A DNA stretch of 13,113 nucleotides, taken from Bacillota bacterium (GTDB lineage: Bacteria; Bacillota; Clostridia; Peptostreptococcales; Anaerovoracaceae). The notes under the pieces were generated by a model. That model was not told the DNA's origin. It saw only the letters and a program-made list of their open reading frames with translations, and ran no database searches. Below, one piece after another: positions 1-7,617 of this stretch; positions within the stretch are counted from its first letter, which is position 1; every line of letters begins with the position of its first letter. Made by a program: the position numbers and the translations under genes. Where the stretch lies: contig JAFWFF010000197.1 in the NCBI GenBank assembly GCA_017515765.1, positions 1 to 13,113 on the forward strand. The letters are read 5' to 3'.

Positions 1-610
1 GCTGGCCCTTCCTGAAACCGTCCTCCTCGAAATACCTGTAGGTCCCGTCGATGGTTATGGGAACGACGGGGGCCTTGGCTTTGGTCGCCAGCTTGAAGCT
101 TCCGGGCTTGAATTCAGCCATCTCCGGGCCCCTGCTGCGGGTGCCTTCGGGGAAGATCACTATGGAGAAGCCGTCCTTCACGTATTCCGCGCCCTTCTGG
201 ATCGTCTTAAGCGACTCGCGGGCGTCGCCCCTATGGATGAAGAGGCCTCTCGAGCGGAGGACCCAGGCGCTGAGAAGGGGAACTTTGTCAAAGTCGTCCT
301 TCGCGATGAAGCCGAACTGGTGGCCCTTGAGCGCAGTGAGGAGAGCCATCACGTCGAAATACGACTGGTGGTTCGCGATGTACACGCAGCCCCGGTCGGG
401 GATGTTCTCGCGCCCGCGCACATCAAAGCGCAGATCCATGCTCTTCGTAATGAGCTCGATCCATTCGCCTTCGGCGTTGATTATGGCCCGGCGCTCGGCT
501 TCTGGGTCGCCTGTGGCCTTCGCCGCTTCTACTTGTCTTTTGTGGTAGCCCTGGATCCTGGCCGAAGCGGCGACCTTCAGCAGGAAATCGGCATTTCTAA
601 ACGTTTTCAT
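1..610 (-). CDS. plsC: 1-acyl-sn-glycerol-3-phosphate acyltransferase (PlsC family), partial
   Basis: The protein transfers an acyl chain to lysophosphatidic acid to make phosphatidic acid at the cytoplasmic membrane, an early step of phospholipid synthesis. The gene reads leftwards from ATG 610-608, and its 3' end lies outside the window; about 203 residues are visible. The family signature is clear: the catalytic NHxxxxD block reads NHQSYFD at residues 80-86, a substrate-binding block FPEGTRSRG lies at 153-161, and VVPITI follows near 182. The first 75 residues are charged and helical and do not contain the N-terminal membrane helix common in this family. No Shine-Dalgarno sequence precedes the ATG. 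An in-frame ATG at 628-626 exists but also lacks one and would overlap the -10 box. The specific acyl substrate cannot be read from sequence. Confidence 0.9.
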   Translation of the reverse strand, partial: MKTFRNADFLLKVAASARIQGYHKRQVEAAKATGDPEAERRAIINAEGEWIELITKSMDLRFDVRGRENIPDRGCVYIANHQSYFDVMALLTALKGHQFGFIAKDDFDKVPLLSAWVLRSRGLFIHRGDARESLKTIQKGAEYVKDGFSIVIFPEGTRSRGPEMAEFKPGSFKLATKAKAPVVPITIDGTYRYFEEDGFRKGQ

Positions 611-646
611 GATTGAATTGTAGCACATTTTGAGAAGGGTTTTCCA
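611..646 (-). promoter_or_regulatory. Extended -10 promoter abutting the plsC start codon
   Basis: Read on the minus strand, TGC-TACAAT (625-617) is an extended -10 element. The -35 region is weak (TGGAAA at 646-641, 18 bp away). With the -10 hexamer at 622-617, the expected +1 falls on position 610, the A of the plsC ATG. This predicts a leaderless mRNA and fits the absence of a ribosome binding site. Confidence 0.5.
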
Positions 647-685
647 CAGGCTGTGAAAAAAATGCTTTCCCCTTTGGCGTCCCTA

Positions 686-714
686 TGGTAAACCTTTGGG
701 AAATGGGGTACAAT
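686..714 (+). promoter_or_regulatory. Probable rubredoxin promoter
   Basis: A TACAAT -10 hexamer lies at 709-714. The matching -35 region is weak (TGGTAA at 686-691, 17 bp spacer). Transcription would start near 721 and leave a 5' leader of about 36 nt. The promoter is divergent from that of plsC within the same 146-bp gap. Confidence 0.4.
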
Positions 715-756
715 CACATCGTAAAACACTTTGAAACTTTGTCACAGGAGGAAGAA

Positions 757-924
757 ATGAGCAAGATCTACGTATGTGGAGCCTGCGGATATGAATATGA
801 TCCCGCAGTCGGCGATCCGGACAACGGAATCGCCCCCGGAACCCCCTTTGAAGCCCTTCCGGACGATTGGGAATGCCCCCTTTGCGGACTCGGCAAGGAC
901 GTGTTTGAGGAGAAGAAGGACTGA
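757..924 (+). CDS. Rubredoxin
   Basis: This is a small cytoplasmic iron-only electron carrier of 55 residues, the normal size for a rubredoxin. Two CxxCG knuckles bind the Fe atom: YVCGACGYEYDP near the N-terminus and ECPLCGLGKDVFE near the C-terminus. The conserved core PGTPFEALPDDWECPLC lies between them. The start at 757 is set by AGGAGG at 746-751, five bases upstream. An upstream in-frame ATG at 685 would add residues unlike any rubredoxin and lies before the predicted transcription start. The gene appears monocistronic. In anaerobes rubredoxins usually pass electrons to oxygen or peroxide reductases, but no partner is adjacent here. Confidence 0.95.
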   Translation: MSKIYVCGACGYEYDPAVGDPDNGIAPGTPFEALPDDWECPLCGLGKDVFEEKKD

Positions 925-952
925 TCGGTCCCGAGGCTTTTGATCAAAGAGG

Positions 953-990
953 AAGACCGCCCGCGCCCGCAAGGCAGGAGGCGGTTTTTT
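953..990 (+). terminator. Intrinsic terminator after the rubredoxin gene
   Basis: The stem ACCGCC (956-961) pairs with GGCGGT (980-985), extendable by A-T pairs into the following T-run. The loop contains a smaller GCC/GGC stem. Six T residues (985-990) follow, as expected for a Rho-independent terminator. Confidence 0.75.
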
Positions 991-1025
991 CGTTATGCGG
1001 CAGCCTTCGCGGGCACTTGCGCATC

Positions 1026-1054
1026 TTGTGGAAAACCCCGGAATCGAATATAAT
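1026..1054 (+). promoter_or_regulatory. Sigma-A type promoter of the nucleotidyltransferase gene
   Basis: TTGTGG (1026-1031) and a perfect TATAAT (1049-1054) are separated by 17 bp. The roughly 56-nt leader carries a short hairpin, CCGGCG/CGCCGG at 1079-1094 with a GTCG loop, just before the ribosome binding site. Confidence 0.75.
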
Positions 1055-1116
1055 TAATTAGTTAGGATAAAACCGTACCCGGCGGTCGCGCCGGCGAAAG
1101 AGAAAGAGGTGCTGAC

Positions 1117-2100
1117 ATGGCCAACAAACCCGTACTTCTGGTAATGGCGGCAGGCATGGGCTCGCGCTACGGCGGGCTCAAGCAGATAGATCCCGTGAGC
1201 GAGCAGGGGGAGATAATCCTTGATTTTTCCCTTTATGACGCGATGCTCGCGGGCTTTGAGGACGTAGTCTTTGTCATAAAGAGAGAAAATGAGGAGGCAT
1301 TCCGCGAGCTCATCGACCAAAGAGCGGGGAAGCGCCTCAACGTGAGATACGCGTTCCAGGAACTGACCAATATCCCCGAAGGGCGGGAGGTCCCCGAGGG
1401 ACGAGTCAAGCCCTGGGGCACAGGCCACGCCGTGCTCTCCGCGAAAGACCTGATCGACGGGCCTTTTGCCGTGATAAACGCGGACGACTACTACGGAAGC
1501 CACGCGTTCCAGACGATGTACGACTTCCTTAGCTCGGGCTGCGACGGTGAGAAATACAGATACGCGATGGTCGGCTACATGGTGGAGAAGACTTTGTCAG
1601 AGAGCGGGAGCGTGGCTAGGGGAGTCTGCACCGTGACGCCGGACGGAAAGCTGGTCGACGTGACGGAGCGCACCAAGATCAGGAGGCTGCCCGAGGGCGG
1701 AGAGTACGCCGGAGCGAGACCCGGAGCCGTCGCGTTCACCGAGGATGACGGCGCGACGTGGACAGAGGTCCCGGAAGGCACGATGGTGTCAATGAATTTC
1801 TGGGGATATACCAGGTCCATGATGGACGAGCTCGCCAAGGGCTTCGTTGAGTTCATCGACAAAACGCTCAGCATCCCGAAGCTCCCTGACGGAAGCGTGC
1901 CCGAGAAGGTCCTGAAGGCGGAATACTATCTCCCGATCGTGACCGACAGCCTGCTGAAGGCGGGCCTCGCGGACGTCACCGTGCTCAGGTCGCCCGACCA
2001 GTGGTACGGAGTCACATATAAGGATGACAAGCAGGGAGTGGTCGACGCGCTGAGGTCGCTTAAGGACAAAGGCTTCTATCCGGAGGTGCTCTGGCCGTAG
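1117..2100 (+). CDS. Sugar-phosphate nucleotidyltransferase family protein
   Basis: The 327-residue protein has the GT-A-like nucleotidyltransferase fold that makes NDP-sugars or related activated molecules from NTP and a phosphorylated substrate. The nucleotide-binding loop is at residues 9-22 (VMAAGMGSRYGGLK, a GxGxR...K pattern). WGTGHA at 100-105 matches the base/sugar contact region, and NADDYYG at 121-127 carries the metal-binding Asp pair (D123, D124). It is often labelled UTP-glucose-1-phosphate uridylyltransferase by similarity. It differs from classical GalU in the first loop, so the actual NTP and substrate are uncertain. The start is supported by AGAGGT at 1105-1110, six bases upstream. 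The gene has its own promoter and no clear terminator. No glycan or lipid pathway genes flank it to suggest a product. Confidence 0.85.
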   Translation: MANKPVLLVMAAGMGSRYGGLKQIDPVSEQGEIILDFSLYDAMLAGFEDVVFVIKRENEEAFRELIDQRAGKRLNVRYAFQELTNIPEGREVPEGRVKPWGTGHAVLSAKDLIDGPFAVINADDYYGSHAFQTMYDFLSSGCDGEKYRYAMVGYMVEKTLSESGSVARGVCTVTPDGKLVDVTERTKIRRLPEGGEYAGARPGAVAFTEDDGATWTEVPEGTMVSMNFWGYTRSMMDELAKGFVEFIDKTLSIPKLPDGSVPEKVLKAEYYLPIVTDSLLKAGLADVTVLRSPDQWYGVTYKDDKQGVVDALRSLKDKGFYPEVLWP

Positions 2101-2135
2101 AGCGGAAGCCGGCAGGGCAGGCATGCCCGGATGAA

Positions 2136-2188
2136 CTGGCAAAGAACCTGCAAAACGTGGTACAATAGATCGGTCCGGCGAACCGGAC
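2136..2188 (+). promoter_or_regulatory. Probable promoter and leader hairpin before the two-helix protein gene
   Basis: TACAAT lies at 2161-2166, with a weak -35-like CTGGCA at 2136-2141 (19-bp spacer) or TGGCAA at 2137-2142 (18 bp). Downstream, GTCCGG (2173-2178) and CCGGAC (2183-2188) form a perfect 6-bp stem with a CGAA tetraloop in the predicted 5' leader. A separate small hairpin, GGGCA/TGCCC at 2115-2128, follows the previous gene but has no T-run, so it is not a convincing terminator. Confidence 0.45.
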
Positions 2189-2217
2189 GTGAAGAAACGA
2201 CAAGGCGGTAAATTACC

Positions 2218-2802
2218 ATGAACATGAGGACGGACCTTATTAAATTCGCAGTCTGCAATATCGACCAGGAGAAGGTCGCCAAATATGCCGACAAGACCGG
2301 CAGAAAAGTGGTGTCCTTCAATATCGACGAGCTCGACGAGGACGGCAAGCCCATAATCGAAGTCGTCATAAGCAACAGAGACAAGGTCGGCGAGATCAGG
2401 AAGGAAGATTTCGAGATATTCAGGAAGACCATCCCCGTCGCGAAGGACGCTTTGATCAGGATCATCGAGGACACCGACGTCGAGGTCGAGGATCCCGGCG
2501 AGGGTGAGCCCGCGGTGCTCGACAAGGTCTACTACGCGAACGTCCTGCTGGCGGTCCCGGCGAACCTCTCGACGAACCGGTCAAAGCAGAGCATCATCGC
2601 CCAGAAGATCGGCTTCTCCGTCCTGACGGTCGCGATACTGATCTCCTGCATAAAGACGGCGCTCACCGTATATCCGATGGCCATATTCCCGGGCCTCGCG
2701 CTCGCGGCGCTTCTGATCTACGTCGCGTTCGGCAACGATCTCAGGAACGCGAAGACCGGGCACAGCTATCTTCTGACAGGCAGATACAAGAACGATTTTT
2801 AG
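2218..2802 (+). CDS. Unrecognised protein with two C-terminal membrane helices
   Basis: I do not recognise a family for this 194-residue protein. Residues 1-125 are hydrophilic and acidic, with a run of alternating beta-like and charged segments. There is no signal peptide. Two hydrophobic segments at about 131-151 and 154-172, separated by a Pro-containing turn, would make a hairpin in the membrane. A short basic tail (173-194) would be on the same side as the large N-terminal domain, presumably cytoplasmic. The start has only a weak AGGCGG about 10 bases upstream, and a second ATG at 2224 is equally possible. It lies 27 bp before trxB on the same strand and is probably co-transcribed with it. 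Codon use resembles its neighbours, so nothing suggests recent transfer. Confidence 0.7.
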   Translation: MNMRTDLIKFAVCNIDQEKVAKYADKTGRKVVSFNIDELDEDGKPIIEVVISNRDKVGEIRKEDFEIFRKTIPVAKDALIRIIEDTDVEVEDPGEGEPAVLDKVYYANVLLAVPANLSTNRSKQSIIAQKIGFSVLTVAILISCIKTALTVYPMAIFPGLALAALLIYVAFGNDLRNAKTGHSYLLTGRYKNDF

Positions 2803-2829
2803 CAGGAAGCAGAGGCATACAGGAGAATC

Positions 2830-3768
2830 ATGATGAACAGCTACGATGTGATAATCATAGGCGGCGGCCCGGCGGGACTTTCGGCGGGGCTTTACGCGGG
2901 AAGAGCGAAGCTTTCGGCTTTGATCATTGAGAAAGAGCGCGAGGGCGGCCAGATCGTCGTGACGAGCGAGGTGGAGAACTATCCCGGCTGCATCGAAGGC
3001 GAGACCGGGGAGACCCTTATCGACAGGATGGTCGCTCAGACAGAGAAGTTCGGAGTGGAGCATCTCTTCGACACGGTCAGGGACGTGAAGCTCGACGGGC
3101 GCGTCAAGAAAGTGATCTGCGAAGGCGGAGAGTATGAGGCGAAGGCCATAATAATCGCGACCGGGGCGTATCCGATCTCCATCGGCTGCCCGGGAGAGCG
3201 CGAACTCACAGGCCTCGGAGTGTCGTACTGCGCGACATGCGACGCGCCTTTCTTCCGCGATCTTGACGTCTGCGTAGTGGGCGGCGGCGACTCGGCGGTG
3301 GAGGAGGCCCTCTACCTGACCAAATTCGCCAGAGGCGTCACCATAATCCACAGGCGCGACGAGCTCCGCGCGGCGAGATCCATCCAGGAGAAGGCGTTCG
3401 CCGATCCGAAGGTCAGCTTCATGTGGAACAGCGTGATCGAGGAGATCAAAGGCAATGGAATGGTAGAGTCCATGATCGTGCGCAACGTCAAGACCGGAAA
3501 GCGCACGGAGGTCAAAGCCGACCCGAAGGACGGGACGTTCGGCATCTTCGTGTTCATAGGGCACAGGCCGAACAGCGCTTTGTTCAGCGGCAAGGTCAAA
3601 ATGGACGAGAAGGGTTATATCCCGACCGACGAGAATATGCAGACCAGCGTGCCGGGAGTCTTCGCGGCGGGAGACGTCCGCGTGAAGAGCCTGAGGCAGG
3701 TCGTCACCGCGGCGGCCGACGGGGCCATCGCGGCGGTCCAGGCCGAGAAATACATAGAGGAACTCTAG
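2830..3768 (+). CDS. trxB: Thioredoxin reductase (NADPH)
   Basis: This low-molecular-weight flavoenzyme moves electrons from NADPH through FAD and a redox-active disulfide to thioredoxin. All parts are visible in 312 residues: FAD-binding GGGPAG at 11-16, the CATC redox pair at C134/C137, NADPH-binding GGGDSA at 151-156, HRRDELRA as the NADPH 2'-phosphate contact, and the C-terminal FAD motif GVFAAGDV with D282. The HRRxxxRA motif argues for NADPH rather than ferredoxin as donor. The ribosome binding site AGGAGA (2821-2826) is only 3 bases from the first ATG at 2830 and 6 from a second at 2833, so the true start may be 2833. No thioredoxin gene is adjacent. Confidence 0.95.
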   Translation: MMNSYDVIIIGGGPAGLSAGLYAGRAKLSALIIEKEREGGQIVVTSEVENYPGCIEGETGETLIDRMVAQTEKFGVEHLFDTVRDVKLDGRVKKVICEGGEYEAKAIIIATGAYPISIGCPGERELTGLGVSYCATCDAPFFRDLDVCVVGGGDSAVEEALYLTKFARGVTIIHRRDELRAARSIQEKAFADPKVSFMWNSVIEEIKGNGMVESMIVRNVKTGKRTEVKADPKDGTFGIFVFIGHRPNSALFSGKVKMDEKGYIPTDENMQTSVPGVFAAGDVRVKSLRQVVTAAADGAIAAVQAEKYIEEL

Positions 3769-3802
3769 ACATACATACCGGACATAGATCTATAAGGCAG
3801 AA

Positions 3803-5557
3803 ATGGTAAAAACTCTTCTGAAATACGTAGGCGAGTATAAAAAGGCAGCGGCGATCACGCCGCTGCTTATCGTAGGGGAAGTTCTCATGGAGATCCTCAT
3901 CCCCTATGTCACCGCAGCCATAATCGATAAGGGGATCGAAGCCGGCGACTTCAGCCAGATCGTCCGTTACGGCGCGATCATGATCGCCTGCGCCTTCATC
4001 AGCCTGTTCTTCGGCGTGAGCGCGGGAAGGACTGCGGCAAAGGCGTGCACAGGCTTCGCGGCCAACCTCAGGCGCGGCATCTACGAGAAGATCCAGACCT
4101 TCTCATTCTCAAACATCGATAAATTCAGCACCGCCGGCCTCATAACCCGGATGACCACCGACGTGACCAACGTCCAGAACGCCTTCCAGATGATATTAAG
4201 GATAGCGGTAAGGGCGCCGCTCATGCTCGTGTGCTCTCTTGTGATGTGCGTCATCATCAGCCCGAGGCTCAGCATGATATTCTTAGCGGCGCTTCTGGTC
4301 CTGGGCTGCGGCCTGGTCTTCATCATGCGCAAGAGCATGCCGGTCTTCAACCAGATGTTCGCGAGATACGACGACCTGAACGCCAGCGTCCAGGAGAACG
4401 TGTCAGGTATTCGCGTGGTCAAAGCCTTCAACCGCGAGGAATTTGAGAATCAGAAGTTCGGCAGGGCGGCCCTGAGGCTCTACGACCTCTCCGTCAAAGC
4501 CGAGGCGATACTTGCGCTGAACCGGCCGATCATGATGAGCGTCATCTACGGCTGCATGCTCTGCCTCTCCTGGTTCGGAGCGCGCCATATAGTCAGCGGG
4601 ACCCTCACTACCGGAAACCTCACGTCGCTCTTCAGCTATGTCATGAGCATGATGATGTCGCTCATGATGCTTTCGATTATCTTCGTGATGATCACCATGA
4701 GCCTCGCGAGCGCCAGGAGGATATCCGAGGTGCTGAACGAGGAGCCTGCGCTGTCCGACCCGGAAGCCCCGGTCACAGTGGTCAGGGACGGCAGCATCGA
4801 CTTTGATGACGTAGACTTCTCATACAGTTCGATGAGCGCGGAACCCGTGCTTAAGGATATCGACATCCACATCCGCTCCGGCGAGACCGTCGGCGTCATC
4901 GGCGCGACCGGTTCGGGCAAATCCAGCCTGGTCAGCCTGATCCCGCGCCTCTACGACGTGTCGCTGGGAACGGTGCGCGTGGGCGGGGTCGACGTTCGGA
5001 AATACGATATGGAAGCGCTGAGGAACCAGGTGGCGGTCGTGCTCCAGAAGAACGTCCTGTTCTCCGGGACGATCCTGGACAACCTCCGCTGGGGCAAAGA
5101 GGACGCGACCGAAGAGGAGTGCCGCGAGGCCTGCAGGCTTGCGGCGGCGGACGAATTCATCGAGCGCTTCCCCGACGGATATGAGACCCGCGTAGAGCAG
5201 GGCGGCACCAACCTCTCCGGAGGCCAGCGCCAGAGGCTCTGCATAGCGAGGGCTTTGCTCAAGGATCCGAAGGTCCTCATCCTCGACGACTCGACGAGCG
5301 CGGTGGACACCGCGACAGACGCCCGCATCCGCGAAGCGTTCAGGACGGTCATCCCCGGGACGACCAAGCTCATAATCTCGCAGAGGATATCGAGCGTCAG
5401 GGACGCGGACCGCATCCTGGTCCTGGACGACGGCAGGGTCAGCGGCTTCGGCACCCATGAGGAGCTGCTCGCGTCCAACGAGATCTACAGGGATATCTGC
5501 GAGGCACAGCAGGCTTCGGGCGGAGATTTTGACGAGAAACAGGGAGGTGCGCTATGA
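3803..5557 (+). CDS. ABC exporter half-transporter, degenerate-site subunit
   Basis: This 584-residue half-transporter has an N-terminal membrane domain (helices near 16-40, 54-74, 131-152, 157-176, 243-262 and 273-298) fused to an ATPase domain. Walker A is GATGSGKS (367-374), the signature LSGGQ is canonical (471-475) and the Walker B Asp is D495. The catalytic Glu is replaced by Asp (D496), and the switch His is replaced by Gln (Q527, in ISQRISSV). These two changes mark the subunit that supplies the non-hydrolysing site in heterodimeric exporters such as BmrC or TM287. The gene overlaps the next by 4 bp (ATGA), so the two products are likely translationally coupled partners. The start has a weak AAGG ribosome binding site. 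Substrates are typically drugs, lipids or peptides, and none can be assigned here. Confidence 0.93.
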   Translation: MVKTLLKYVGEYKKAAAITPLLIVGEVLMEILIPYVTAAIIDKGIEAGDFSQIVRYGAIMIACAFISLFFGVSAGRTAAKACTGFAANLRRGIYEKIQTFSFSNIDKFSTAGLITRMTTDVTNVQNAFQMILRIAVRAPLMLVCSLVMCVIISPRLSMIFLAALLVLGCGLVFIMRKSMPVFNQMFARYDDLNASVQENVSGIRVVKAFNREEFENQKFGRAALRLYDLSVKAEAILALNRPIMMSVIYGCMLCLSWFGARHIVSGTLTTGNLTSLFSYVMSMMMSLMMLSIIFVMITMSLASARRISEVLNEEPALSDPEAPVTVVRDGSIDFDDVDFSYSSMSAEPVLKDIDIHIRSGETVGVIGATGSGKSSLVSLIPRLYDVSLGTVRVGGVDVRKYDMEALRNQVAVVLQKNVLFSGTILDNLRWGKEDATEEECREACRLAAADEFIERFPDGYETRVEQGGTNLSGGQRQRLCIARALLKDPKVLILDDSTSAVDTATDARIREAFRTVIPGTTKLIISQRISSVRDADRILVLDDGRVSGFGTHEELLASNEIYRDICEAQQASGGDFDEKQGGAL

Positions 5558-7506
5558 GTGAAAACGCAAACAGCAGCACTCCCAGACAGATAAGAGGCCC
5601 GGGCGGACCCGGAATGCGGGGAATGCGCGGCGGTGAAAAGGGAAAAGACCCTGCGGCCGCGCTCGGCAAGGTGTTGAGATACGTCCTGAAGGACTATAAG
5701 CTCGCCTGCGTCCTGGTGGTGATCGGCATCGCCGTGTCGGCGGTGACCACCCTCATGATGACGCTGTTCATGAGGACTTTGATCGATGACTACATCATGC
5801 CGATGATAGGCGCCGCGACTCCGGACTTCGGCCCACTGGCGCGCAGGCTGATGCAGCTCGTAGCGATACTTATCGTGGGTATAGCCTGCAGCTACGCCCA
5901 GAGCCGTATAATGGTCAACGTCGGCCAGGGAACGATGAAGCGCCTGAGGCTCGAGCTCTTCAGGAATATGGAGTCGCTCCCGATCAAATACTTCGACACT
6001 CACGCGCACGGCGACATCATGAGCGTCTACACCAACGACGTGGACACGCTCCGCCAGATGATCGGCCAGAGCCTGCCGCAGCTGGTGAACTCTTTGCTCA
6101 CCCTGATCCCGACGTTCATCAGCATGATAGTTCTGGACGTGCCGCTCACTCTGATATCGGTCGCGATGGTAGGCGTCATGCTTTTCGTCACGTCGAGGCT
6201 GAGCCGCATGGCAGGGAAGTTCTTCATCAGCCAGCAAAGAGACCTGGGCCGCGTCAACGGCTTCATCGAGGAGATGCTGGAGGGCCAGAAGGTCGTCAAG
6301 GTCTTCTGCCACGAGGAGCAGAGCAAGGCGCAGTTCGAAGAGCTGAACGACGCGCTCAGGGAAAGCGCCAGGAACGCGAACACCATCGCAAGCATCACCA
6401 TGCCGATAAACGGGAACCTCGGAAACCTGAGCTATGTGCTCTGCGCGGTCGCCGGAGCGGCCCTCGCGCTGAACGGCTTCACCGGACTCACGATAGGCAC
6501 CCTCGTCGCCTTCCTCAGCCTGAACAAAGGCTTCACGATGCCGGTGACGCAGCTCAGCCAGCAGATCGCGAGCATAGTGATGGCCTCCGCCGGCGCGGAG
6601 CGCGTCTTCGGCCTGATGGACGAGGAGCCCGAGAAGGACGAGGGCTGTGTGGAACTCGTGCGCGTCCGCGAGGAAGCGGACGGAAGCCTCACCGAGTGTG
6701 AGGAGCAGACCGGGATCTGGGCGTGGAAGGACCCCGAAGGTGAAACTCCGGAGGAGGCGGGGCAGGTGCTCCGCAGGCTGCGCGGCAAAGTCACCTTCGA
6801 GGACGTCGATTTCGGCTACACTGACGATAAGACCGTTCTCCACGACATAAACATGTACGCGCTTCCCGGAGAGAAGGTCGCCCTCGTCGGATCGACAGGC
6901 GCGGGCAAGACCACCATCATGAACCTGGTCAACCGGTTCTACGATATACAGGACGGCAGGATCTGCTTTGATGACATAGACGTCAAAAGGATCAGGAAGG
7001 CCGACCTGCGCAGGAGCCTCGGGATAGTGCTTCAGGACACCCATCTATTCACCGGGACGGTCATGGAGAACATCCGCTACGGCAGGCTGGACGCGACCGA
7101 CGAAGACTGCGTCAGAGCCGCGCGCCTCGCGAACGCCGACGGCTTCATCAGGAGGCTCCCGGACGGCTACGAGACCATGCTGACCGGCGACGGCGGGAAC
7201 CTGAGCCAGGGCCAGAGGCAGCTGCTCGCGATCGCGAGGGCGGCGGTAGCCGACCCGCCCGCTTTGATCCTCGATGAGGCGACGTCGTCCATCGACACCC
7301 GTACCGAGATGCTCGTCCAGCGCGGAATGGACTCCCTGATGGCCGGCAGGACCTCCTTCGTCATCGCCCACCGCCTCTCCACGATCAAAAACGCGGACTG
7401 CATCATGGTAATGGAGGCAGGCCGGATCATAGAAAGGGGAAGCCACGAACGCCTCCTCGAGAAGAAAGGCCGGTACTACAGGCTGTATACGGGTAAAAGC
7501 GAGTGA
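5554..7506 (+). CDS. ABC exporter half-transporter, catalytic-site subunit
   Basis: This 650-residue half-transporter pairs with the preceding subunit. The N-terminus (residues 10-35) is a Gly/Pro/Arg-rich cytoplasmic extension. Membrane helices lie near 50-72, 96-118, 178-196, 198-214, 290-308 and 313-330. The ATPase domain has Walker A GSTGAGKT (446-453), an altered signature LSQGQ (550-554), Walker B with catalytic E575 and the switch His H606. The altered signature faces the partner's degenerate site, while this subunit's Walker A/B and Glu complete the consensus site with the partner's LSGGQ, as in BmrD/TM288. An acidic insert of about 45 residues (361-406) lengthens the link between membrane and ATPase domains. 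The run ends at a terminator 15 bp downstream. Confidence 0.93.
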   Translation: MSENANSSTPRQIRGPGGPGMRGMRGGEKGKDPAAALGKVLRYVLKDYKLACVLVVIGIAVSAVTTLMMTLFMRTLIDDYIMPMIGAATPDFGPLARRLMQLVAILIVGIACSYAQSRIMVNVGQGTMKRLRLELFRNMESLPIKYFDTHAHGDIMSVYTNDVDTLRQMIGQSLPQLVNSLLTLIPTFISMIVLDVPLTLISVAMVGVMLFVTSRLSRMAGKFFISQQRDLGRVNGFIEEMLEGQKVVKVFCHEEQSKAQFEELNDALRESARNANTIASITMPINGNLGNLSYVLCAVAGAALALNGFTGLTIGTLVAFLSLNKGFTMPVTQLSQQIASIVMASAGAERVFGLMDEEPEKDEGCVELVRVREEADGSLTECEEQTGIWAWKDPEGETPEEAGQVLRRLRGKVTFEDVDFGYTDDKTVLHDINMYALPGEKVALVGSTGAGKTTIMNLVNRFYDIQDGRICFDDIDVKRIRKADLRRSLGIVLQDTHLFTGTVMENIRYGRLDATDEDCVRAARLANADGFIRRLPDGYETMLTGDGGNLSQGQRQLLAIARAAVADPPALILDEATSSIDTRTEMLVQRGMDSLMAGRTSFVIAHRLSTIKNADCIMVMEAGRIIERGSHERLLEKKGRYYRLYTGKSE

Positions 7507-7520
7507 TAAAAGGATGTATG

Positions 7521-7546
7521 AAGGCCGCCCCGGCGGGGCGGCCTTT
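7521..7546 (+). terminator. Intrinsic terminator after the ABC exporter genes
   Basis: A perfect 11-bp GC-rich stem, AAGGCCGCCCC (7521-7531) with GGGGCGGCCTT (7535-7545), encloses a 3-nt loop. The T-run is short (TTT, 7544-7546), so read-through into the toxin-antitoxin genes is possible. Confidence 0.7.
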
Positions 7547-7556
7547 GATGTGCGGC

Positions 7557-7585
7557 TTGACAGGGCATGGGGCAAGGTATATACT
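7557..7585 (+). promoter_or_regulatory. Near-consensus promoter of the VapBC-type operon
   Basis: TTGACA (7557-7562, perfect) and TATACT (7580-7585) are separated by 17 bp. This is the strongest promoter match in the window. Transcription would begin near 7592, giving a leader of about 26 nt. Confidence 0.85.
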
Positions 7586-7594
7586 GTATATACC
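7576..7594. promoter_or_regulatory. Perfect palindrome overlapping the -10 box: likely antitoxin operator
   Basis: GGTATATAC (7576-7584), a central T, and GTATATACC (7586-7594) form a perfect 9+1+9 inverted repeat covering the whole -10 hexamer and the expected transcription start. Antitoxins of the AbrB/VapB type commonly repress their own operon by binding such sites, often with the toxin as co-repressor. A dimer bound here would block RNA polymerase directly. Confidence 0.75.
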
Positions 7595-7617
7595 AAATGC
7601 TTTCGGGGAGGCCTCTC

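Noticed and set aside
685..756. Longer rubredoxin starting at ATG 685
   Set aside because: The added 24 residues are not rubredoxin-like, the ATG precedes the predicted transcription start, and ATG 757 has a perfect AGGAGG.
640..1035. Two DnaA-box-like words, TTTTCCACA at 640-648 (+) and its reverse complement at 1027-1035
   Set aside because: Each differs from TTATCCACA by one base. They are isolated, there is no box cluster or AT-rich unwinding region, and no dnaA or dnaN is nearby, so an origin is not supported.
2581..3564. A 327-codon open frame on the minus strand opposite trxB
   Set aside because: It is antisense to an intact trxB with all catalytic motifs and has no recognisable domain.
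5485..7044. A 519-codon open frame on the minus strand opposite the second ABC subunit
   Set aside because: Its product is His/Asp/Arg-rich with no recognisable domain, and it lies antisense to a gene with complete ABC motifs. It is a GC-rich shadow frame.
7567..7617. Longer antitoxin starting at ATG 7567
   Set aside because: This ATG lies between the -35 and -10 boxes of the operon promoter. ATG 7618 has GGGGAGG at good spacing.
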